64,000 bases of DNA from Papio anubis. Its lineage: Eukaryota > Chordata > Mammalia > Primates > Cercopithecidae. Within the stretch, counting starts at the first letter, position 1. Each line of letters begins with the position of its first letter. Shown here one piece after another: positions 1 through 11,370 of this stretch. The stretch spans positions 31,574,290 to 31,638,289 of the forward strand of contig NC_044980.1 of the NCBI RefSeq assembly GCF_008728515.1. The letters are read 5' to 3'. The notes under the pieces are model-generated. The model saw only the letters and a list, made by a program, of their open reading frames with translations. It did no database searches and had not been told where the DNA came from. The translations under genes and the position numbers were made by a program.

Positions 1-166
1 GGACTACAGGTGCCCACCACCACACCCAGCTAATTTTTGTATTTTTAGTAGAGAGGGGGTTTCACCATGTTGGCCAGGATGGTCTCAAACTCCTGACCTC
101 AAGTAATCCACCCACCTAGGCCTCCCAAAGTGCTGGTATTACAGGCGTGAGCCACAGCGCCCAGCC
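1..166 (-). mobile_element. Alu, cut by the window start
   Basis: GGACTACAGGTGCCCACCAC to GAGCCACAGCGCCCAGCC. Confidence 0.9.
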
Positions 167-189
167 AATAAATTACCAATATTTATAAA

Positions 190-1325
190 TTCCCGGTCGA
201 AGGCATTTTGGTAGAGCAGTAGGAATGGACTAAGGCATGCTTGTGAGGGCTCCACCCTGGGCCTGTGCCCATGGACGTAGGTGAGGACAGGCATTTCTGT
301 TTTTGTGCCCAAATGTTGCATTTCCCAAGATCACCCTGGCCCGCCATGCCCACGTCCTGTGCCTGTAAAAGCCCCAAGATCCTAGTGAGCTTGCACATAA
401 GTGGATGGACATCGGCCGGGCTTGGCGGCTCACACCCCTAATCCCAGCACTTTGGGAAGCCGAGGCAGGCGGATCACAAGGTCAGGAGATCCGACCGGCC
501 TGGCCAATATGGTGAAACCCCAGCTCTACTAAAAATACAAAAAAATTAGCCAGGCGTGGTGGCGGGCGCCCATAGTCCCAGCTACTCGGGAGGCTGAGGC
601 AGTAGAATGGTGTGAACGCGGGAGGCGGAGGTTTCAGTGAGCCGAGATCGGGCCACTGCCCTCCAGCCTGAGCCACAGAGTGAGACTCTTGTCTAAAAAA
701 AAAAAAAAAAAAAAAAGTGGCTGGACATCGAGAGAAACACACCAGTGGAAGAAAACAAAAGCGGCTGGACGCTGAGAGGAACGCATCCGCGTAAGAGCAC
801 ACCGACAGACGCCGGCAAGCCAGCAAGCCATCAGCCCGCATAACGCGGGGTTTGACAGGGGCGGTCAGAGGACAGCCCAGGCCACTGAGTGGCCAGACGC
901 CAGGGAAAAACCACCTTCCCACTTCATCCCCTTCTGGCTCCCCCGTCTTCTGAGAGTTATTTCCACTCAATAAAACCTTGCGCTCATTCTCAAAGCCTAC
1001 CTGTGATCTGATTCTTCTGGTACACCAAGGCAAGAAACCCTGGGATACAGAAAGCCGTCTGTCCTTGCGATAAGGCAGGGGGTCTAACTGAGCTGACTGC
1101 GCAAGCCACTTATGGACGGCTAAACTAAAGGAGCACCCTGTAACACATGCCCACCAGGGCTTCAGGAGCTGTAAGCATTCACCCCTAGGCACTGTCGCGG
1201 GGTCGGAGCCCCATAGCCTGCCTATCTGCATGCTCCCCCTAGGGGTTTGAGCAGTGGGGTACCAAAGAGACCAGCCACACCCCCATCGCATGTACTTCGA
1301 GGGAGACAAGGGAACTTTTCCCATT
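190..1325 (+). mobile_element. ERV9-type LTR (LTR12 group), split by an AluY
   Basis: Recognised by GGTGAGGACAGGCATTTCTG, AAATGTTGCATTTCCCAAGA, repeated GGCTGGACATCGAGAGAAAC / GGCTGGACGCTGAGAGGAAC units, CCACTCAATAAAACCTTGC and TTCAGGAGCTGTAAGCATTC. AATAAA is at 969-974. No internal retroviral sequence adjoins it, so it is a solo or truncated LTR. Such LTRs can act as promoters in primates (established for the family); activity here is unknown. Edges are approximate. Confidence 0.88.
414..716 (+). mobile_element. AluY-like inside the ERV9 LTR
   Basis: GGCCGGGCTTGGCGGCTCAC to an A tail. The 15-bp flanks AAGTGGATGGACATC (399-413) and AAGTGGCTGGACATC (715-729) differ at one base. Confidence 0.94.
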
Positions 1326-1397
1326 TCACTTCCAGAATCAGTTTTGATGCAGTAATGAAAACTTATGCTTTTGTTGTTGTTGTTGTTGTTTGTTTGT

Positions 1398-1696
1398 TTT
1401 TCTTTTTTGAGACGGAGACTTGCTCTGTTGCCCAGGCTGGAGTGCAGCAGCGCGATCTCAATCTCGGCTCACTACCACCTCTGCCTCCTGGGTTTAAGCC
1501 ATTCCCCTGCCTCAGCCTCCCGAGTAGCCAAGATAACAGGCATGCGCCGCTACGCCCCCCTAATTTTTGTATTTTTAGTAGAGACGGGGTTTCACCACAT
1601 TGTCCAGGCTGGTCTTGAACTCCTGACGTAAGGTGTTCCACCCGCTTCAGCCTCCCAAGGTGCTGGGATTACAGGCATGAGCCAGGGCGCCTGGCT
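1398..1696 (-). mobile_element. Alu (AluS-like)
   Basis: TTTGAGACGGAGACTTGCTC to GAGCCAGGGCGCCTGGCT, with a (TTG)n head. Confidence 0.92.
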
Positions 1697-2401
1697 CCCA
1701 CACTTTCTTTAAAGAGCAGAAAAGGAATGAGTACAGAGGACAAGCTAAAATCTGCTTCCATCTTGCTTTTTAAAATTTATTTATTTATTTATTTAATTAT
1801 TTATTTTCCATCTTGCTTTTAAGGTTCTCCAACTATCAGCATATTTTCACTTGGTCTTTAGGGTGTGAGGTCAAATCTCCTTGGGAGAGTCTCCAAACTG
1901 ATTGACAAATTCCTGTATGCTGAGGTCAAATAATTTTCCATCTATTCATAAACACAGATGGAAGCCCCTAGACTTTGAAATATTTTACTTTACACAAAAT
2001 ACTTCATGAACATTTCTTTCTCCTAATGCTTCCCTAAGCTTTCTTGGAGAATTATAAATAGGAGCAAATCTTAGCTCACATAGAAATGTATGCCAGACCA
2101 AAGGCAGCCCCATTTCTTCCCATGGACAACTAACACTGACAGGCAACAGCACGCTCCCAGCTGTGGGGGAGAGCATTGTACTGTGGCAGATGGTTGAAGC
2201 ATAGCCAGTTGCATTTCCTACTATTGGGAGTCACTTGAAGCAGCCTTTTTGTGTGTCTTACTCATATGTATCTAACAGGTGCCTAGCACATAGCAGGAAT
2301 TTAACAAATATTTTCACCTGAGTGAGTGAAATGGCATTCACTAGATGAAAAGCAGAGAGGTCAGTGACTGACTCAGCACAGAAGCAGGAATTAAAACTCT
2401 A
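1697..2401. other. Unique intergenic sequence with a MIR-like end
   Basis: A (TTTA)n patch lies at about 1775-1805. Near 2265-2330 AGGTGCCTAGCACATAGCAG resembles a MIR tail. Confidence 0.55.
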
Positions 2402-2728
2402 GGTGGGTGCGGTGGCTCACGCCTGTAATCCCAGCACTTTGGGAGACTGAGGCAGGTGGATCACCTGAGGTCGGGAGTTCAAGACCAGCCTGACCAACAT
2501 GGAGAAACCCTGTCTCTACTAAAAATACAAAAATTAGCTGGGTGTGGTGGCTCATGCCTGTAATCCCAGCTACTCAGGAGGCTGAGGCAGGAGAATCGCT
2601 TGAACTTGGGAGGTGGAGGTTGTGGTGAGCCGAGATTGTGCCATTGCACTCCATCCTGGGCAACAAGAGCAAAACTCCATCTCAAAAAAAAAAAAAAGAA
2701 AAAAGAAAGAAAAGAAAAAAAAAAACCA
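2402..2728 (+). mobile_element. Alu (AluS-like)
   Basis: GGTGGGTGCGGTGGCTCACG with an A/AAAG-rich tail. Confidence 0.92.
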
Positions 2729-2777
2729 GAAACCAAAACTCTATCACCCTGGTTAGACCTGCAGTTTTCTTTTCTTT

Positions 2778-2902
2778 TAATTTTTATAGAGACAGGGTTT
2801 CAGCATGTTGGCCAGGCTGGTCTCAAACTCCTAGGCTCAAGCAATCTGTTGACCTTGGCTTCCCAAAGTGTAGAGATCATAGGCGTGAGCCACTGCACGG
2901 GA
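2778..2902 (-). mobile_element. Alu monomer fragment
   Basis: ATAGAGACAGGGTTTCAGCA to GAGCCACTGCACGGGACC. Confidence 0.82.
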
Positions 2903-3606
2903 CCTCCTGCCTGCGCTTTTAAGTGGATACAAACTAGGACCTGTTTTTATGTATATATAATTTGTATATATATTCAAGGACTAAAATGCCTCTTGCCAAA
3001 ATTCACCTTTAGCAAATGGTCTAGTGTCTGTAGCCTTCTCTCTTCTTTCACTGGAACTAGAAAATTTCTTAGCCTCTTACTGCAACAAAGGGTCTTTCAG
3101 CCTTCCTCTGAAAATGGAGAGGAGCAGACCTGGATGAAAAAGCATTTGGATTGTTCTTAATCTTGTGGTGTCGTAATATGAGGGCCTGCTGGGAAGACTT
3201 TGTGGTGATTTATTGATTTTTGTTTGTTTTATTTTTTTGCTATTTCACAAAACACACAACCTAAGCTGGTCGCATGGTCGGCGACTTGAGGAGCCTACTC
3301 TTTGTGATCTATATTCTGCCTTCTTCAAAGCACCAGTTAATGACCTGGTTGGTTTATTCATTAAGTAGGGGTTACCAGTGGTCACTGTGACTCACCTTTT
3401 AGCCTCTCCTAATAAGACTGGAAGTTTTCAAGAGCAGGGATGGTCTCCTTTATCACGAGCACCTAACCAACCACTGACACTAAAATATTAAGTGAGCCCT
3501 CAGTGAGGACTGGAGAAATGAGGACTCTCATCCATTAGGGTGTGAGTGTCAACTGACAGGGCAAGAGGAAAGGTAGTTTTGCAATGTCCATCAAAAATTG
3601 TCTCAC
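2903..3606. other. Unique intergenic sequence
   Basis: No gene or firm repeat recognised. Confidence 0.5.
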
Positions 3607-3890
3607 GGCCCGGAGCAGTGGCTCATGCCTGTAATACCAGCACTTTGGGAAGCCAAGGTTGGGGGAAACACTTGAGGTGAGGAGTTTGAGACCAGCCTGG
3701 ACAACATAAAAATTAGCCAGGTGTGGTGGCGTGTGCCTGTAATCCCAGGTATTTGGGAGGCTGAGGCAGGAGAATCGCTTGAACCCAGGAGGCTGAGGTT
3801 GTAGTGAGCTGAGATTGGGCCACTGCACTCCAGCCTGGGCGACAGAGCAAGACTCTGTCTCAAAAATAAATACATAAATAAATAAATCGT
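3607..3890 (+). mobile_element. Alu (AluJ/S-like)
   Basis: GGCCCGGAGCAGTGGCTCAT with a left-arm deletion and an AATA-repeat tail. Confidence 0.92.
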
Positions 3891-3954
3891 CTCAGGGCTT
3901 CAACTTCTGACAGTTTAGCCTACAGATATACCTGTGTAAAGGTTGTAAAGTTTC

Positions 3955-4160
3955 ATGGTTGAAGGCAGATATTCTGGATTCAGATTGCCCAGGTTCAAGT
4001 CCTGCCTCCACCAATTACTAAATATGTGACCCTTAATGATGCATTTATCTTCTTGGACCTCAATTTTCTCACCTATAAAAATGATGGTTGTGAGGATGAT
4101 AACGGCAACTACTTCACAGGATTGAATGAGTTAATAAGTATAAAGTATTTAGAGTGTTGA
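3955..4160 (+). mobile_element. MIR element
   Basis: CAGATTGCCCAGGTTCAAGT, AAATATGTGACCCTTA, CTCAATTTTCTCACCTATAA and GAATGAGTTAATAAGTA are sense-strand MIR. Confidence 0.88.
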
Positions 4161-4264
4161 CCTATATGATATGAGAGCCAAGATGTAGTGAGTGATTAAA
4201 GCAAGGTGCAGAGCAGTATGCGTTTGTAAAAACGGGTAGATTATAGACTACATGTCTATCTCGG

Positions 4265-4534
4265 TTTTGTTTTTGTTTTTTTTTGAGACAGAGTCTCACT
4301 CTGTTGCCCAGATTGGAGTGCAATGGCACGATCTTGGCTCACTGCAACCTTCACCTCCCAGGTTCAAATGATTCTCCTGTCTCAACCTTCCAAGTAGCTG
4401 GGATTACAGGCACTCACCACCACGCCTGGCTAATTTTTGTATTTTTCAGTAGAGACGGGGTTTCACCATGTTGGCCAGGCTAGTCTCGAACTCCTGACCT
4501 CAGGTGATCCTCCCACCTTGGCCTCCCACAGTGG
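4265..4534 (-). mobile_element. Alu (AluS-like), end truncated
   Basis: GAGACAGAGTCTCACTCTGT to TTGGCCTCCCACAGTGG; the final segment is missing. Confidence 0.9.
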
Positions 4535-4619
4535 TACCTATCTCTTCATATTTGCATAGAACATCTTTGGATAGATACAAAGGGAACTATGACATTCACT
4601 GCTTTTAGAAAGGGAAACT

Positions 4620-5235
4620 GGGCCAGCCATGGTGGCTCACGCCTGTAGTCCCAGCACTTTGGGAGGCTGAGGTGGGTGGATCGCTTGAGCTCAGAAGTTC
4701 AAGACGAGGCCAGGCGTGGTGGCTCACGCCTGTAATCCCAGCACTTTGGGAGGCTGAGGCAGGTAGAACATAAGGTCAGGAGATTGAGACCATCCTGGCT
4801 AACACAGTGAAACCCCGTCTCTACTAAAAATAGAAAAAATTAGCCGGGTGTGGTAGCGGGCACCTGTAGTCCCAGCTACTCGGAAGGCTGAGACAGGAGA
4901 ATGTTGTGAACCTGGAAGGTGGAGGTTGCAGAGAGCTGAGATTGCACCACTGCACTCCAGCCTGAGAGACAGAGTGAGACTCTGTCTAAAAAAACAAACA
5001 AAAAAGAAGTTCAAGACCAGTCTGGCCAACATTGTGAAACCCTGTCTCTACAAAAAATACAAAAATTAGCCCGGCATGGTGGCACATGCTTGTAGTCCTA
5101 GCTACTTGGGAGGCTGGGGTGGGAGGACTGCTTGAGCCCAGGAGGTGGAGGTTGCAATGAGCTTAGATCACACTACTACACTCTAGCCTGGGTGATAGAG
5201 TGAGCCTCTCTCTCAAACAAACAAACAAACAAAGG
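4620..5235 (+). mobile_element. Host Alu (AluJ-like) split by the nested Alu
   Basis: GGGCCAGCCATGGTGGCTCA on the left; the rest resumes at CCAGTCTGGCCAAC and ends in CAAA repeats. Confidence 0.92.
4708..5004 (+). mobile_element. AluY-like nested in an older Alu
   Basis: GGCCAGGCGTGGTGGCTCAC to AAAAAAACAAACAAAAA. Target-site duplication AGAAGTTCAAGAC at 4693-4705 and 5005-5017 lies within the host Alu. Confidence 0.95.
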
Positions 5236-5617
5236 AAACTGGATGTTTGGAGAAATTATTGGAAACGAAAATGTATGCCCTTTTTTAACTTTTGGATTTT
5301 GAGCCATGAGAATTATTAGCTAGCCCCGACAATAAATAAATTAATATTTTTTGCTGTCTCAATGTAGCTTTTTTAAACTGAGGTGAAAATCGTGTAAGAT
5401 AATATTAGCCATTTTATAGTAGGAATTAAAATAATCTAAATTTTAACATAAAAACAAGAGCTTTTACCAAGAATTTACCTTTTTCTGTTTCTGCCTGTCT
5501 GGGTGTGGGTCACCAAGTCATCCCATCCAAAAGGTCTACTCCCAGTGCTACCAGCTCTTTTAATATCTTCGTTAGAGACTGCTGGAAATGCTCTAGAGTT
5601 AGACTTTTTCTGAATTC
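5236..5617. other. Unique intergenic sequence
   Basis: AT-rich, nothing recognised. Confidence 0.5.
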
Positions 5618-5917
5618 TTTTTTTTTTTTTTTTTTTAAGATGGAGTCTCGCTCTGTTGCCCAGGCTGGAGTGCAGTGGCATGATCTCGGCTCACTGCAAC
5701 CTCTGCCTCCCAGGTTTAAGTGATCCTCCCACCTCAGCCTCCCAAGTAGCTGGGATTACAGATGTGCACCACCACACCTAGCTAATTTTTGTATTTTTAG
5801 CAGACACAGGGTTTTACCATGTTGGCCAGGCTGGTCTCGAACTCCTGGCCTCAAGCAACCCACCCGCCTTGGCCTCCCAAAGTACTGGGATTACAGGCGT
5901 GAGCCACTGTGTCCAAT
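5618..5917 (-). mobile_element. Alu (AluS-like)
   Basis: AAGATGGAGTCTCGCTCTGT to GAGCCACTGTGTCCAATCC, in tandem with the next copy. Confidence 0.92.
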
Positions 5918-5931
5918 CCTCTTTCCGAATT

Positions 5932-6228
5932 TTTTTTTTTTTTTTTTTAATTGAGACAGAGTCTTGTCGCTCAGGCTGGAGTGCAGTGGCATGATCTCAG
6001 CTCACTGCAACCTCTGCCTTGCGTGTTCAAGCGATTCCCCTGCCTCAGCCTCCCGAGTAGCTGGGATTACAGGCACCCGCCATCATGCTCGACTACTTTT
6101 TGTATTTTTGTAGAGACGGGGTTTTACCATGTTGGCCAGGCTGGTCTTGAACTCCTGACCTCAGGTGATCCGCCCGCCTCGGCCTCCCAAAGTGCTGGGA
6201 TTACAGGCCTGAGCCACCATGCTTGGCC
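5932..6228 (-). mobile_element. Alu (AluS-like)
   Basis: GAGACAGAGTCTTGTCGCTC to GAGCCACCATGCTTGGCC. Confidence 0.92.
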
Positions 6229-6734
6229 TCCTTCTGAATTCTTAAGCATCTAGAATCTGTTTGCTATCTTAGCCTGTCCACGTGAATATGTCTCTGGTTG
6301 ACTGGAATAGGTCCGTGTCTTTTCTTCTTGAGAGCTACTGTGAGCTCCTCACAGTCAAAGGCGCCTCCTGTGCTCCCTGATATGCCTGTTCCCAAAGTGC
6401 CATCCTCAGTGCTTTGTGTAGATCAGCAGATGGACAGAAAAGCCTTCAGGACTTGACTAACCATGGAAGCCGCCAGGATGAGGACACTGTGCCCTCTACA
6501 GGACGATTTCAAAAGTGGGGACAAGGGAGGTATTCTCAGCACAGACTGGGAAATTCTCCCATGTAGCTGCACAGGATAAAGGAAAATGACAAAGGAGGCT
6601 GGGCCCGGTCCTTCCCTGCCCTCTGTCGCCAGGCCTCCTCTGGGCCCACAACCACGAGGCATGGAGTAGAAGCTCGGCCTGAGCCAGCTGCGGGCCGCCC
6701 TGGGAGCTATAGAACTGTACACTCCCAGGGCTGG

Positions 6735-6870
6735 GAGAAAACTCATTTTGAAGGCTGGGTCACAGGGCCTGGAGAAGTAAAACAACTCGCCCAGGATCAC
6801 AGTGCTGGTCAGTGCCACCCTGACACACACTCTGACCATGTGACTTCTGAACTCCGATTCTAAGCCAAGA
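6735..6870 (-). mobile_element. MIR-like fragment
   Basis: AACTCGCCCAGGATCACAGT and CTGAACTCCGATTCTAAGC resemble reverse-strand MIR around its tRNA-like box. Confidence 0.55.
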
Positions 6871-7401
6871 GGTCTGATGCAGGCAACTGAATGCAGTTAT
6901 TTCTGAGCTTTTTCTTTGTCAATCCGGGCCTTATGAACCAGTTCATTTCCAGCTCCTCTCCTCTCTCTGTTTTCCTCCCTCTCCCCTCTGGGCTGAACTG
7001 AAGGCTCTAGGAGTGCACAGAGCCTCTATCTGAGGTGGGATGGGTGGGGTTGCCCATCTCCCTGACTTGGGTCCCAGGGCTGGGCTTGTCTGTGCCTTGG
7101 CAGGGAAGGTGCTTGGCTCAGAGGGTGCTAACTCGGGCCTGCCGTCACTCCTTCCTGCTCCTGTGCAGCTCGCTGGCTCGGTGATTCCTCAGAGATGCAG
7201 CTAAGTCCTTTCTCACCCTTTGGCTGGCTTATGCCATGTCCTTGAACTGGTGTGCCCATTTCCTTTGTGGGGCGGCCTCCCAGTCACACCTTGGCTCTCT
7301 CTCCTAATTACTTGCTGTGTCTTACTTGAGGGCTGTGGAAAACTTGGAAGACATAGAGACAAGCTCTGCAGCACCTGGAAAGGCCACGGCTCCATTTCAA
7401 C

Positions 7402-7482
7402 CACTCTATACCATGCGTGTGCATGTGTGCACATGTGTGCGTGTGTGTGTGTGCATGCAAGTGTGTGTGTGTGCGCGTATGT
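7402..7482. repeat. (TG)n/(CA)n microsatellite, interrupted
   Basis: TG units broken by CA and GC steps (TGCGTGTGCATGTGTGCAC and on). Confidence 0.93.
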
Positions 7483-9289
7483 GGCAGGGTCGAGGGAGTT
7501 GGTCAGCAGGTCCACCAGCTACAAAACTCGCAGACAGAGGTGCAGGACTCAGGCCCGTTCTTCTCTCATATCCCCCAAATGGTAGGCAAACTGTGGGGAG
7601 GGGGTAAGTGCAACGACACCACCTCCTTCTCCCTCTGCTCTTTCCAGACTTGTCTCTCTCCTGGCTCAGAGCCCTCATGGCGCGTGTATGTGTATGTGTG
7701 CGCGGTCATGTTGGGAGCGAAGGAGAGTTGGGCTGTGGGCGAGGGAAGTAGCAGCCAGAAAAACCTGTTGTGTTCCCCATTTAAATTTCTCTTGACTCAT
7801 TCCAGGATAATAGAGGTCAAGTACAGGCATCTGACTTAGGGATGATCTCCATCCAGGAGGGAGGAATGAAGAAGCTCGTTGATGTCTCAGATTACTAAGA
7901 TTGACACAATTAAATGCTTTACATGTCATTCAATCAAAGAAAGGCTGTGCATCACAAATAAACACAATCTGTTCTTCCTTCTGGATTTTACCTGAGATGA
8001 AAGCATTACGTTTAGATCTGAGAATTTCTGGTTGGGCTGAGCTGATCAGGGAAAGGTGAGAACCACCAGGCTGTCTGTTCTTCAAGTTGAAGGAAGATGA
8101 CACTGAGACAATCTTCTCTTCCTTCCAAGTTTTGTTCAGGGCTGAATAGGGTGTGAAAATCTGGAAGAACAATGAGAGGACACCTCTTTTCCACAGAGGA
8201 GGGCTGCTGGGGTTTGGAGCCTAATGATCTTAGAAAGAAGGAAGCTGTTGCTGACTTAGGGGCTGGGAAAACCTTCTCAAATAAAAACAGGCCAGGCGTG
8301 CCTCCCTGCTGAGATATTTGATCTTTGCTCCAAGTGCAGTCAGACCTGTTTTGAGCTTGGCTAACCGTTCCCACTCACTGAAGAGCTGAAAGGCTTATTG
8401 TTCAGGTGGCTGTAAAAGAACCCAGAGGTTGTGAAAGGCCCACTGTTTAATATTTGAAAAGGTCATCTGTCTCAGGTTTAAAATGTAATCAAACACATTT
8501 TAAAAAAATCCTTTTTCCAAAGGTAAAAAAGAGAACATAAGGAATAGAAATTGTTAAGCTGCAAAGAAACATCTCCGTATTTTACAGAGTAACTTTTCTG
8601 CTCGGGCATTGTTCATGATCAGCCATTTCCCTGTCCCCCTACCTCCCTCCAGAACACTGGAGTCTATTCACCATTCACTCACCTGGCCTCTGGAATGGGT
8701 TCTGAGAGGGGCCAAGTACAGCACCAAACAAGGCAACCTCAGATGCTGCAAATGTCTTACACACGTTTAAGTTGTCTGAAAAGAAGTTTTATGGCTTAGC
8801 TGAACTGGGAGCCCAGAAAGGGGGCAGGGCGGTGGGGAGTCCATTTATTTTCTCACCTCACATGAGATGACATCAACTGAAAAGCAAATAACGAGAGAAA
8901 CTCAGTTTGGAACCACAAAAGGGCAGAGAAGTAATCCATTCATTTTAGAAAGCTCTGTTCTACTTTTTTACTGGTCTCTTCATGTCACCAGGACCTTTCC
9001 CCATCCCAAAGGAAAGAGCCTGTCACACTCGGTCAGAGAAGAAGCATCTCACAAAGGTCTGTGAGGCTGAACTCGGAGAGAAAGCAGGACATGCACATAT
9101 ATGGGGAGGTGAGAGCAAGGACTTTGCTCGGGAGATTACTGTTGGTTATAACACAGGGAGAAGTCAAAGACAAGACGAGAAGGACAGGTTGGAGCCACAG
9201 TTGATGGGGCTTTGAATACCATGCTAAAAAATTTGCGATTTGTCCTTAGGATATTTTTTACACCTTTTAAATTTAAATTTTATTTTATA

Positions 9290-9412
9290 TTTTATTTTGA
9301 GACAATGTCTCACTATGTTGCCCAGGCTGGTCTTGAACTCCTGGCCTCAAGCCATCCTCCTGCCTAAGCCTTCCGAGTGGATGGGCCTTATAGGCATGCA
9401 CTACCATGCCAA
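9290..9412 (-). mobile_element. Alu monomer fragment
   Basis: TTTTGAGACAATGTCTCACT to GGCATGCACTACCATGCC. Confidence 0.8.
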
Positions 9413-9679
9413 GCTTACAGCTTAAAAAAAAAGAGAATTATTAAGTTGTCATTATTTAAGAATTATTAAGTAATTAATTCACTATTAAGTAGGAAAAATA
9501 ATCACAGAAATACTAGAAACTAGAAATTAGCAATTTTAATCAAATAGAAATCAAAACCCGAAACAAAACAAGCCATAATCATACTACACAGGGTAACCAC
9601 GAGAATATTTTGGGGAAAAGTGGTCTATATGTATATTCGTATCTATTCAAACAAAAAAGAATAATGATTTACACCTGCT

Positions 9680-9975
9680 TGTTTGTTTGTTTTGAGATGG
9701 AGTCTGGCTCTGTCGCCCAGGCTGGCGTGCACTGGTGCGAACTTGGCTCACTGAAACATCTGCCTCCCAGGTTCAAGCAATTCTCCTGCCTCAGCCCCCT
9801 GAGTAGCTGGAATTACAGGCATACGCCACCACACCCGGCTAATTTTTTTATTTTTAATAGAGACAGGGTTTTGCCATGTTGGCCAGGCTGATCTGAAACT
9901 CCTGATCTCAAGCAATCCACCCACTTTGACCTCTCAAAGTATTGGGATTACAGGCGTGAGCCACCGCGCCCAACC
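9680..9975 (-). mobile_element. Alu (AluS-like)
   Basis: TTTTGAGATGGAGTCTGGCT to GAGCCACCGCGCCCAACC; head of TTTG repeats. Confidence 0.9.
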
Positions 9976-10179
9976 TATACCTGGTTTTATGACCTCATTT
10001 TTTTTCATCAAACATTATAAAGTAGATTTCTTCATGTGTTTTTCTCCTACATGGTTATTTTGTCTTTTCCTGACCTCACGTTCCTGAGGAGTTGACACTT
10101 CTCATGAGTAACAGGGGTTGAAAAAGGAGTGATATTTAAAAATGAGACACTCCTCTTTAATTAATTAATTAATATATAC

Positions 10180-10454
10180 ACAGGGCCTCACTCTGTCACC
10201 CAGGCTGGAGTGCAGTGGTACAATCATGACTCACTGCAGCCCCGACCTCTCAGGCTCAAGGGATCCTCACACCTCAGTCCCCCAGTAATTAGGACTACAC
10301 ATTCATACCACCATGCCCAGATAACTTTTAAAATTTTTTGCAGAGATGACATCTCACTGTGTCCCCAGGCTGGTCTCAAACTCCTGGGCTCAAGTGATCC
10401 TCCCTTAGTCTCCCAAAGTGCTGGGATTACAAGTGTGAGCCACCACACCCAGCC
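10180..10454 (-). mobile_element. Alu (AluJ-like)
   Basis: CAGGGCCTCACTCTGTCACC to GAGCCACCACACCCAGCC. Confidence 0.88.
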
Positions 10455-10609
10455 AGCACTCCCCTTTTGAGTTACTGGTCTATATATTAATTTAGATGGT
10501 TGTGCTGTATTTCATTAAAGTCCTTATGGGACAATTTCAATTGCTGTTAATGCTGCACACTTGCCAATAATGCTTCAGTAAATATATAGGAATGTATAAT
10601 TCTGTACAC

Positions 10610-11370
10610 TGTTAAAAGAAAAACTTCAGCGGAATTAAATTTAAAAGAGTTTAATTGAGCAAAAAACAATTTGCAAATTGGGCAGCTCCCAGAATTACAG
10701 TAGATTCAGAGAGACTCCAGCACAGCCAAGTGGTGGGAAAAGATTTATAGACAATAAAAGGGAAATGACATACACGAATGGGAAGTGAAGGACAGAAACA
10801 GCTGGACTGGGCCAGGCGCGGGGCCTCAGCACTTTGGGAGGCCTGTAATCCTGTAATCCCAGCACTTTGGGAGGCCAAGGCAGGTGGATCACAAGGTCAG
10901 GAGATTGAGACCATCCTGGCTAACACAGTGAAACCCCGTCTCTACTAAATATACAAAAAATTAGCCGGTCATGGTGGCGGGCACCTGTAGTCCCAGCTAC
11001 TCGGGAGGCTGAGGCAGGAGAACGGTGTGAACCTGGGAGGCAGAGCTTGCAGTGAGCAGAAATTGTGCCACTGCACTCCAGCCTGGGCAACAGAGCAAGA
11101 CTCTATCAAAAAAAAAAAAAAGCAGCAGCTGGAATGGTTATAGGTTGGCGTTTGTCTTATTTGAACACAGTTTGAACATGCAGCAGTCTATGAGGGGTTG
11201 AAGTGTGGCCACTGGAATTGGCCAAGACTCAGCTAATGTTACAAGCACTCATGCTCCTGAATTAGATTTTCAATCTTGTCTATCTATTAAGCTAGGTAAC
11301 AGTACGTCCGCAAGGACTCAAATATAGAAGTATGGAGTCCTTCTCAGGTCATATTTAGTTTGCTTTAACA
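10610..11370 (-). mobile_element. Endogenous retrovirus 3' LTR split by an Alu
   Basis: On the minus strand the LTR starts TGTTAAAGCAAACTAAATA and ends TTTTTCTTTTAACA, giving inverted TGTTAAA/TTTAACA ends. CTCAATTAAACTC holds an ATTAAA signal. The polypurine tract just outside the 11370 end marks a 3' LTR. Without the Alu it is about 450 bp. Confidence 0.85.
10811..11122 (+). mobile_element. Alu with a short internal duplication
   Basis: After GGCCAGGCGCGGGGCCTCAG the phrase GCACTTTGGGAGGC is repeated around CTGTAATCCTGTAATCC. AGCTGGA remains on both sides of the insertion. Confidence 0.92.

Larger units (their letters stand above)
6230..9289. other. Mostly unique, Alu-free intergenic segment
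   Basis: The longest largely repeat-free intergenic stretch in the left half. It is GC-richer near 6590-6720 and 6950-7180. A 138-codon open frame on the minus strand (6839-6423) has no recognisable domain and overlaps a MIR-like tail. It might hold regulatory elements, but nothing in the sequence proves this. Confidence 0.5.

Noticed and set aside
482..1324. 280-codon open frame on the minus strand
   Set aside because: It runs through the ERV9-type LTR and an AluY; the translation contains the usual Alu-derived phrases and no domain.
6423..6839. 138-codon open frame on the minus strand in unique sequence
   Set aside because: No recognisable domain, no splice context, and it overlaps a MIR-like segment; chance opening is more likely.
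7417..7839. Cys/Val-rich open frame
   Set aside because: The Cys/Val repeats are translation of the TG microsatellite.
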